From positions 33,252,022 through 33,316,021 of the forward strand of contig CM046454.1 of assembly GCA_025506515.1 (NCBI GenBank): a DNA stretch of 64,000 nucleotides, written 5' to 3'. The stretch's first letter is position 1. Every line of letters begins with the position of its first letter. Position numbers and translations under genes: made by a program. This DNA comes from Flaveria trinervia. Lineage: Eukaryota; Streptophyta; Magnoliopsida; Asterales; Asteraceae. Below the pieces are notes generated by a model. That model made no database searches. It had not been told where the DNA came from and saw only the letters and a program-made list of their open reading frames with translations. Positions 56,143 through 64,000 of this stretch are shown one piece after another.

Positions 56143-57309
56143 ATGCCGCCTTGAAGAGTTACCCGCAGCAACAGTGGCGGAAGTGAGGCCCCGAGGGGTA
56201 GAGGCAGAGGCAGAGGTAGAGCACCAATAACAAATGATGGCTCTGCTAGCAACAATCAGGGAACAGGAAACGCTAATGTGGCAGCTCTGATCGCTCAACA
56301 GCTGGCCGCACTGATCCCGACTATTATGGCCCAAGTGAGCGATGCTCTTCAGAATCCCCACCCCTATTGGGTTGGTGGCAATGATAATGAGGATAATAGG
56401 AACCCGACTGGGAATGAAAGCAACAAGGAGACCGGGAATGGTGGTACAGCCGGTAATGAAACTGGGATTGTTAATGAGACTGGGGTTGTTAATGCTAGAA
56501 GGGAGTGTTCGTACAAGGAGTTTGTAGCCTGCAAACCCAAGGAGTTTCATGGAAAAGGTGGAGCCATAACCCTGACTAGATGGCTTGAAAAGATGGAGGC
56601 AATGATTGACATCAATGAATGCCTCGACAGCCAAAATATCAAGTATGCCACGTGCTCACTACAGGGCAAGGCACTAACTTGGTGGAACACTCAGATGCAG
56701 GCTAGGGGAAGAGAATGAGCGATGAAGATGTCATGGGATGAGTTTAAACATACACTGATCGTTTTCATGAGTTGGCAAGATTGGTTCCACATCTGGTCAC
56801 TCCGGAATCAAAGAAGATCTAGAGGTATATTTGGGGACTTGCGCCTCAAATCCGGCAATGGTAACAGCAGCTGCTCCTCCTACGATCCAGAGCGCAATTC
56901 TCAAGGCTGGCGCTCTAACTAATGAGATGGTAAGAACAGGGGTATTGGGAAGGGGAGCAGAGAAGAGAAAAGATGTTGGGGAAACGAGCCGGTCGAGTGC
57001 TAGGAAGTTTGATAAAAGGGGCAAGACAACTAGAAACTTTGTGGCCATGACGCAGGGCAGGAGAGAGTATGTAGGGCCGCACCCCAAATGTGATAGGTGC
57101 AATTTCCACCATCCCCTAGCAGTGCCGTGTCGGGTGTGCGCGAACTGTAGACGCCCGGGGCATCTAGCGAAAGACTGCAGAACAGCACCGAAGTTGGTGG
57201 CACCAGTCAATGCGGTTAACCTCGTCGGGAATGCCAGGGGCTGTTATGAGTGTGGAAGCGCTAATCACTACAGGAACATGTGCCCCAGACTGAATCAGGC
57301 GCCTAGTTA
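56143..57309 (+). pseudogene. I gag
   Basis: The ATG at 56143 opens MPP, followed by a TGA where Arg is expected, then a basic Gly/Arg-rich start (RGRGRGRG). The capsid-like region contains KEFVACKPKEFHGKGGAI, LTRWLEKMEAMI and LQGKALTWWNTQMQARG (56500-56715). After a stop at 56716 and a frameshift near 56800 comes a nucleocapsid part with two canonical knuckles (CANCRRPGHLAKDC, CYECGSANHYRNMC) and a preceding CDRCNFHHPLAVPC (57090-57285). These are the usual features of Tekay-type gag. It would package the element RNA. Confidence 0.88.
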
Positions 57310-60300
57310 ACAAGGGAACAACCAGCAACCGGTGATGGCCATAGCTGGAAATCAAGGCCCGGGAAATTAGGGAATATAGCCTGGGGACGTGCATTTGTCA
57401 TTGGAGCCAACGATGCCCGTCAGGACCCAAATGTTGTCACGGGTACGCACTTACTAAATAATCACATCGCATCTATATTGTTTCACACTGGAGCAGACAA
57501 TAGTTTTATATCTTCTGAGTTTGTGCAATTGCTTGGTTTGAGTCCTAGTAGGCAAGAAACTAGCTACTCCGTAGAAATGGCCAACGTTAGGGTTGTTTAG
57601 CCTGATGAAATTATTAGAAACTGCTCATTGATATTGGAGGACCATGCCTTCGATATAGACTTGATACCCTTTGAGTTAGGAAGTTTCAACGTGAATGTTG
57701 GAATGGATTGGTTGTCGAAACACGGAGCTGAGATTGTCTGACGGGATAAAGTGGTACGAATCCCCATGCCAAACAGGTAGGTACTCAAAATTCAAGGAGA
57801 ATGACTGGGAAGAAACCTAAAGCTTATCTCCTGCATGAAAGCATGTCGAAGTTTACAAAAACAGTGCTATGCTTTTCTGGCTCATGTGGTAGAGAAGAAA
57901 GAAGAAGAGCAAAAATTGGCAGGTATTCCAGTGGTACGGGACTACCCAGATATATTTCCTGATGACTTGCCTGGTTTGCCTCCTCCACGACAGGTGGAAT
58001 TTTGCATAGAATTGGTTCCTGGAGCTACACCGGTGGCAAAGACACCATACCGGTTAGCATCCTCCGGAATGTAGGAGTTATCTAGTCAGTTACAAGAACT
58101 ACTGGAGAAGGGTTTTAATCCGGCCAAGTCACTCACCTTAGGGAGCACCGTTGTTATTTGTCATAAAGAAGGATGGGACGTTCTGTATGTGCATCGACTA
58201 CCGTGAGTTGAACAAGTTAACTGTGAAGAATCGGTATCCTCTCCCCAGAATCAACGACCTGTTTGACCAGCTGCATGGAGCTTTGTCTTTATCCAAGATC
58301 AACCTTCGTTCTGGATATCATCAACTAAGGGTTTTCGAGGAGGACATATCGAAAACAACATTCAGAACTCGTTATGGGCACTATGAGTTCTTGGTCATGC
58401 CGTTCGGATTGACTAACGTACCAGCTGTGTTAATGGACCTAATGAATCGGGTGTGTAAACCTACTTGGACAAGTTTGTTATCGTATTCATAGACGATATA
58501 CTTATCTACTCCCGATCAAAAGAGGATCATGAACAAAATCTTTGGGCAATACTGGAACTGTTATGGGAAGAGAAACTTTTTGCCAAGTTCTCGAAGTGTG
58601 AATTTTGGTTGCGAGAAGTGAAGTTTTTGGGTCATGTGCTTAATGAGGATGGGATTCATGTAGATCCCGGCAAGATCGAAGTGGTGAAGAAATGGGATAC
58701 ACCTTAGACACCTTCAGAGATACGACAATTCTTAGGATTGGCCGGATACTATCGCCGTTTCATCGCGAACTTTTCAAAGATCGCTCAACCGTTAACGTTG
58801 CCGACTCAGAAAGACAAGAAGTTTGATTGGGGACATGCACAAGAACAAGTGTTCCAAACGTTGAAAGAGAAGTTGTGCAATGTAACAATATTGTCCCTCC
58901 CAGACGGAACTGATGATTTTATGGTATACTACGATGCTTCACATCAAGGGTTGGGATGTGTGCTAATGCAGAAGGATACGGTGATTGCTTACGCTTCACG
59001 AAAACTTAAGGTGCACGAAAAGAACTATACAACCCACGATTTGGAGTTGGGCGCTGTAGTATTTGCACTTAAGATGTGGAGGCATTACCTGTATGGAACC
59101 AAATGCATCATCTACACTGATCATAAGAGCGTGCAACATATCCTGGATCAGAAGGAGCTTAATATGCGTCAACGACGTGGGTAGAGCTTCTTAGTGACTA
59201 CAATTGAGAAATCCGGTATCATCCTGGGAAAGCCAACATGGTGGCTGATGCTTTAAGCCGCAAAGAACGCATGAAACCTTTACGTGCACGAGCGTTGGGG
59301 TTGAGTATCCAAACGAATTTAAAAGATCAGATCCAAATTGCACAGAGTGAGGCATTGAAAGAGGAGAACCTTACGGGAGAAGAATTACGGGGGTTGGATA
59401 AACAAATGATTTGCAAAGATTATGGCGTACAGTACTTCATAGACCGTATATGGGTACCCAGATGGGGAGGTGTACGTACCTTGGTCATGGATGAAGCACA
59501 TAAGACGTGATATTCTTTTCATCCTGGTGCAGACAAGATGTACCACGATCTTAAGGATCTGTACTGGTGGCCAGGCATGAAGAAAGGCATTGCCATGTAC
59601 GTAAGCAGATGCTTGACATGCTCGAAAGTTAAAGCTGAACATCAGAAACCATCGAGATTGTTGCAGCAACCTGAAATTCCGAGTGGAAATGTGAGAATAT
59701 AGCTATGGATTTCATTACCAAACTCCCTTGAATGAGCAACGAGCATGATTCGATATGGGTCATAGTGGATCGAATGACGAAATCAGCATATTTCTTGTTG
59801 ATCCGAGAAGACTACAAAATGGATAAGTTGGCGAGATTGTACATAAAAAAGGTCGTGACTAGACACGGAGTACTGGTGTCAATCATATCCGACCGTGATG
59901 GCCGATTTACTTCACGATTTTGGCAGACACTACAGAAAGCGATGGGCACTCGATTAGACATGAGTACTGCCTATCATCCTAAGACAGACGGCCAAAGTGA
60001 ATGAACTATACAGACGCTAGAAGACATGTTGAGGACGTGTGTAATCGAATTTGGTAGTAGTTGGGATACTCATTTACCGTTGATTGAGTTCTCTTACAAC
60101 AACAGCTACCATACGATCATTGGATGTGCTCCATTTGAGGCGTTGTATGGAAGAAAATGCAGATCTCCCATTTGTTGGGCTGAGGTTGGTGAAAGTCAGT
60201 TAACAGACCCAGAGATCATTCAAGAAACAATCAACAAGATTTTCCAAATCAAAGACAGACTAAAAGCTGCTCGAGATCGCCAAAAGAGCTATGCCGACAA

Positions 60301-60772
60301 CCGTCGGAAGCCTCTAGAATTCAATGTTGGAGATCAAGTTTTACTCAAAGTCTCTCCTTGGAAAGGAATTGTTCGGTTTGGAAAGAAAGGGAAGTTAGCC
60401 CCAAGATACGTTGGATCATTCGAGATTACAGAAAGAATTCGTCCAGTGGCTTACCGATTAAGGTTGCCACAAGAACTCAGTAGCGTACATGATACTTTCC
60501 ACGTGTCGAAGCTCAAGAAGTGTTTGGCTGACAAATCACTTCACGTACCAATTGAGGACCTCAAGATAGACGACAAGCTTCATTTTGTCGAGGAACCCAT
60601 TAAGATCATGGATCAAAAGGTCAAACAGTTGAAGCGCAGTAGAATACCAATTGTTCGCGTGAGATGGAATTCAAAACGAGGGTTAGCGTTTACATGGGAA
60701 CGGGAAGATCAGATGAAACATAAATATCCACTTCTGTTCGAGGATGACACTCTTGGACCTAACTCCAGCTGA
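57310..60772 (+). pseudogene. I pol: protease, RT, RNase H, integrase, chromodomain tail
   Basis: Protease: ILFHTGADNSFISSEF at about 57475-57525, with His in place of the catalytic Asp of the DTG triplet. RT: DYPDIFPDDLPGLPPPRQVE near 57940, FCMCIDYRELNKLTVKNRYP near 58180, an intact FIDDILIYS box near 58485-58512. RNase H: VYYDASHQGLGCVLMQ near 58925 to HPGKANMVADALSRK near 59265. Integrase: zinc segment near 59515-59640 (CLTCSKV), core from MDFITKLP near 59705 through SIISDRDGRF near 59890 to TLEDMLRTCVIEFGSSWDTH near 60015-60075. Tail: GPFEI-like module and chromodomain-like VRWNSKRGLAFTWEREDQM, with stop at 60772. The last 248 codons (60026-60772) are open. Frameshifts and stops occur near 57600, 58075, 58450, 59185, 59510 and 60002. 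Confidence 0.92.
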
Positions 60773-60794
60773 ATTTCGGGACGAAATTCTCTCA

Positions 60795-60806
60795 ACTAGG
60801 GGATAC
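60795..60806 (+). other. I polypurine tract
   Basis: aactaggggatac lies directly before TGTGACATCC. Confidence 0.75.
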
Positions 60807-61181
60807 TGTGACATCCGTCACCGCAAGGTCCGTCAATTAACATGATTATCCATTAACTTTTCTTCGATCGTTCATTCCTCATCATTATTAACTTCTTGTT
60901 TGGATATCATACTTGCTTTATTATCCTTGTGCTTGTGCTTTCTTCATGAACGTGTGCTATGCCTAAAACTTTTACAAACTTCCATCGTTGTTATTACTAA
61001 AAATATCATTTTTATATAATATTATTGTCGTTAATAAAACCATTTTTAAGTGCCAATTAACATTAAATATATTTCTAACATAATAAAAGAAACACCTTTA
61101 AAGTCGTTTTCAACCAAAAGAAACTTTGGGAACTTGGGGCTAAGTGCAGGGACTAAAACCGACATTTTGCAAACTCTGGAT

Positions 61182-61196
61182 GGGTATAAAAACCCC
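61182..61196 (+). promoter_or_regulatory. I LTR TATA box
   Basis: gggtataaaaacccc, followed by a pyrimidine-rich leader, fits a plant promoter. It is absent from the 5' LTR, so the resident copy cannot use it to transcribe its own body. Confidence 0.7.
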
Positions 61197-61574
61197 ATTT
61201 TCCAGCCCTAACTTCATCTTCTTCACTTCATCTTCTTCATTCTTCTTCACTTCACATCTTCTTCATCTTTGCACCAAAACCGCCCCGTTTCGTCTCGTTT
61301 TCGTCGTCTAGACTTCGTCTACAACCTAGTCTACTCCATCCTTGCAGGTAGACGACCTTGGTTGTCCATTTCTTGCTCGTTTTACTGCTGTCCATTTCTA
61401 GGGTTTCGGGTGTTTGGGTCAACCCGAACATAAGAGGTCGTGTGGGTGCGTGTGATGTCTTTCTACGTGTGCTTCTTGTTTGTGTGTGTTTGTGGTGTGT
61501 TTCTAGAAGTTCTTGTTGTGTAAAACTCATGCTCGGGGCAGCTGATGGCTGCTCTGCACTTCAGCAGTCATGAA

Positions 61575-62000
61575 CCTGCAGTTCAAGCGACTAGGTCTGT
61601 CATGCAACTGAGCCATGCGACCGGGTGGTCGTGCGACTGGATGTCATGCGACTGAGTTGTGCGATCGAATGAATGTGTGCGATTGAGTCAATATGGATGA
61701 GTGATGTGTGCAATTGGATCAATGTTGATGAGTGATGTGTGCGATTGAGTCAATGCGGATCAATGATGTGTGCGATTGAGTCTTGCGACCGAATGGATGT
61801 ATGCGATTGTGCGTGCGTCGCACGACTGAAGGCCAATCGTATGAATGAAGGTTCAGTCGTACGAATGATGTTGATTTGTACGAATGAAGGTTGATTCGTG
61901 CGTATGGAGGTTAAGTCGTGCAAATGAAGGTTCAATCGTGCGAATGAAGATGATTCGTACGATTGAAGGTTGATTCGTACGAATGGAGTGTTGAGTCGAG
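61575..62000 (+). repeat. I LTR word array (tcgtgcgactg/tcgtacgaatgaagg)
   Basis: About 20 copies of words such as gtcgtgcgactgg, caatcgtgcgaatgaag and ttcgtacgaatgaagg. The core is the same as in E and H. Here the array is downstream of the TATA box, whereas in the copia elements and H it is upstream. Confidence 0.82.
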
Positions 62001-63359
62001 CGTCTGGTCCTGTTGTGTGACTGATGATGCTGTGTGTGTGAATTCCCTTCTTGAATGTCATATGATGATAAGGTAACATCAATACAAGTGTCATTGCTTG
62101 ACCACATAGATTAAAGTCAACGTTATCAACATGCAGATACTATTTTAATTTAAATTAACCTAATATTTTACAATTACCAACAACCCATTTAGGACTACAA
62201 ATATTTAACAAGTGGTTTCTCTTATAACAACGGGATTTTTACACAAACGTCATTGGCAATGACGACTCCTTCCGGTACTTGGATCTACATAAGATCTGAT
62301 ACATGTGTCCGCTTGTGTGTGTGTTACCCACGACCGAACTGATACAACCCGAACCGACTGAACATTACTATATGCTTTATACATATAATTAATGCTTAAC
62401 AATAACTGTCAATAGGTGTTTGACCGTTCATTACATACAACTGTTGGGAACTTTGATCATTCATACATACCACTTAACGTGTGAGTTTCATGGCCCCTTT
62501 TTATGCTTATACAACTTTTCAATCATTTACAAACATGGGGAAAAGTATGCTCGCCCATTTTCTATGCTGTACAACATATATACAATTTACATACTTGGAA
62601 TCAACGTGCTACTGTTTTGTGACTACTTATTTGATACATGCTTGAGTCTGCTGTGCGGTTCTTTCTTAAAACCATTTAATTCCAGTGTGGGAACTGACGG
62701 ATAGGTATTGGTAGTACTATTGGGTTGACACCCCCACCCTCGTTGTTGGTATACTAGTTAGTACCAATAGTAGCCAGGAACGAGCCTTGGGTGAATATAT
62801 TCCGACAAGATTCTTTGTGTACGTCATTAGGTTTGGTTGTAAAGCTCAGGTCATGTGATTTTTCTTACTTATAAGTGTATGCATGGTATTCCGCAACAAA
62901 CTATTATACAACATCAATTACTTCTTTACAATTTAAACTGCGAGCTCACCAACAATTTTGTTGACCATTTTGAGCATATCTTTTCAAGTGATCATGCTAG
63001 CTGAAGATCTAGGTGTGCTGCCTTAGTAGAGACCCTAGGATGCATTTGTGGCTAACTTGTCATTTTGAAAACATTTGTTGTAGTCTATTTTAAACAACAT
63101 TAGTCTTTTGATACTTGTTCTCGGGTTGTGGGAAATACATTAAATGTTTACATCTATGTTTGTGTGATCATTTGCTTGTGTACGCTTATGGCTATGTTGT
63201 CGTGAATATTGACCAAACACGACACGTCCCCTTGTTGTCGGGTGTCGTCATGACTCGTTTTTCATCATTTATTATATTGCTTCTCTATCTCTTACCATGT
63301 GTTATGACGATCCCGTCTTGTTACATCCCCGTCTTTCCGCTCTCAACGGGAGTGTGACA

Positions 63360-63364
63360 CATAT
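63360..63364. repeat. Target-site duplication CATAT (element I), right copy
   Basis: Identical to 54576-54580. H sequence continues with gaccagtcatgg. Confidence 0.9.
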
Positions 63365-64000
63365 GACCAGTCATGGTACTGGACCAGTTTTATGTCTAGT
63401 CATGCTACTAGACCAGTCTTATGACCAGTTATGCTACTGGACAAGTCTTATGACCAGTCTCACGAAGATATCATTAGTATTATCCACTCACACGAATGTG
63501 ATAATTGTACTCCATGACATACGAATGAACGGTGTTCCAGACCAAAAAGAATAGTCTGGAACTACCTTTTGCACAGATTTGAGGATGAGCGAAGCACATT
63601 CACCTTGAGGTTCTTTTGCCAAATAAGTTTGATGGATACCCCATTATTCGTTGGATTTCCAGAATAGGTTATTATAGTTAGAACACAAAAGAGAGAAGAG
63701 AAGATGTGAGCAGTCGGTGCTGATTTTGTGGGGTAGTCAAGTGCATCTGACTATTTATGGGCCAATCAAGTTATATCTATCCGCACAGAGAGGATTCTCA
63801 TTCTTAGGGGGAATCCATGTTTAGAGAAATTGAAGACGCAATCAGAAAGTGATGATGTGAGCAAGTTTCTGATGATGAATGTGAGTGCATGCTGATTTGT
63901 TTGAGATTGTCAGTTGTGGATTGGAACCTTCTACTTTTTGCCCAATACACCATATGAAGACGCCAGGAGAGCACAATGTTTATATATTGGGATATGCTGA
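63365..64000 (+). mobile_element. Element H resumed: leader end and gag start
   Basis: Decayed word copies to about 63445, then non-coding leader, then a gag-like reading near 63590. It runs off the window. Confidence 0.65.
63590..64000 (+). pseudogene. H gag, N-terminal fragment
   Basis: EVLLPNKFDGYPIIRWISRI near 63607-63666 fits the gypsy gag pattern PxFDGxDPxxWISRxExYF, and a following frame reads EEKM/AVGADFVG and DYLWANQ. Stops and frame changes lie between. There is no zinc knuckle within the window. On this basis I call H Ty3/gypsy-like; with only this short stretch the superfamily is not certain. Confidence 0.5.

Larger units (their letters stand above)
54581..63359 (+). mobile_element. 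Element I: complete Ty3/gypsy Tekay-type chromovirus
   Basis: 8,779 bp on the + strand with the order 5' LTR, PBS, leader, gag, protease, RT, RNase H, integrase, chromodomain-like tail, PPT, 3' LTR. CATAT flanks it. The LTRs are very unequal (964 and 2553 bp) because of about 1.6 kb present in only the 3' copy. Coding regions carry several stops and frameshifts. It sits inside the leader of H. Confidence 0.94.
60807..63359 (+). repeat. I 3' LTR, full length
   Basis: 2553 bp, TGTGACATCCGTCACC to GGGAGTGTGACA. It contains a strong TATA box (gggtataaaaacccc, about 61182-61196), a CTTCTT-rich stretch (about 61210-61270) and a word array (61575-62000). The middle 1.6 kb is missing from the 5' LTR. 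Confidence 0.9.

Noticed and set aside
60832..62426. The extra 1.6 kb of the I 3' LTR as a separate insertion
   Set aside because: It has no recognisable ends or target duplication and contains a good TATA box and leader. Deletion from the 5' LTR is simpler. A weaker TATA-like cttataaaca near 54707 leaves some doubt.

Overview
The window is a gene-free stretch of a large plant genome made almost entirely of LTR retrotransposons inserted into one another. I see no host gene, tRNA gene or rRNA gene. The primer-binding sites (tRNA-iMet type), Ty1/copia SIRE/Maximus-type and Ty3/gypsy Tekay-type polyproteins and a distinctive extra ORF after pol point to a eudicot. The extra ORF resembles a family I remember from Asteraceae assemblies such as Tanacetum, so a daisy-family genome is my best guess; this is inference only.

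Layout (element letters are mine). G (+, Ty3/gypsy chromovirus): 3' end of pol at 1-1781 and 3' LTR from 1821 to about 3530. E (-, Ty1/copia): post-pol ORF 3547-4862, spacer to 7570, pol and gag to 13791, PBS 14281, 5' LTR 14295-15044. A (+, Ty1/copia): pol 15045-18174 and spacer to 18805, resuming at 49089-~53560 with its post-pol ORF. B (-, Ty1/copia, same family as A): 18806-49083, inserted into A with the target duplication AAGTT. C (-, Ty1/copia): 28191-40619, inserted into the pol of B. D (+): a 5'-truncated copia tail at 41979-44914, inserted at the gag-pol junction of B between two 65-bp duplications. H (+, gypsy-like): 5' LTR ~53561-54052, leader to 54580, gag resuming after 63365. 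I (+, Tekay-type gypsy): 54581-63359, inserted into H with the target duplication CATAT. The deepest nest is A containing B containing C. E, B and H all break A, so A is the oldest.

All coding regions are decayed by stops and frameshifts. The copia elements share one plan: LTR, PBS, gag (zinc knuckle, coiled coil), protease, integrase, RT, RNase H, a 1.5-3 kb non-coding spacer, a long ORF of unknown function in the env position, polypurine tract, LTR. Three things stand out. First, each family carries arrays of its own short, self-complementary word, both in the LTR and in the spacer just upstream of a TATA-like box. One word is shared by copia element E and gypsy elements H and I. Second, the env-position ORF appears to have its own TATA box, leader and, in A, B and E, a GT-AG intron ending just before the ATG. 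Third, the gag-pol junctions of B, C and E all have a stop codon overlapping a branch-point-like sequence followed by a pyrimidine tract and splice acceptor.

Boundaries given exactly rest on TG...CA LTR ends, PBS/PPT adjacency and target duplications read directly. Boundaries marked ~ are estimates.
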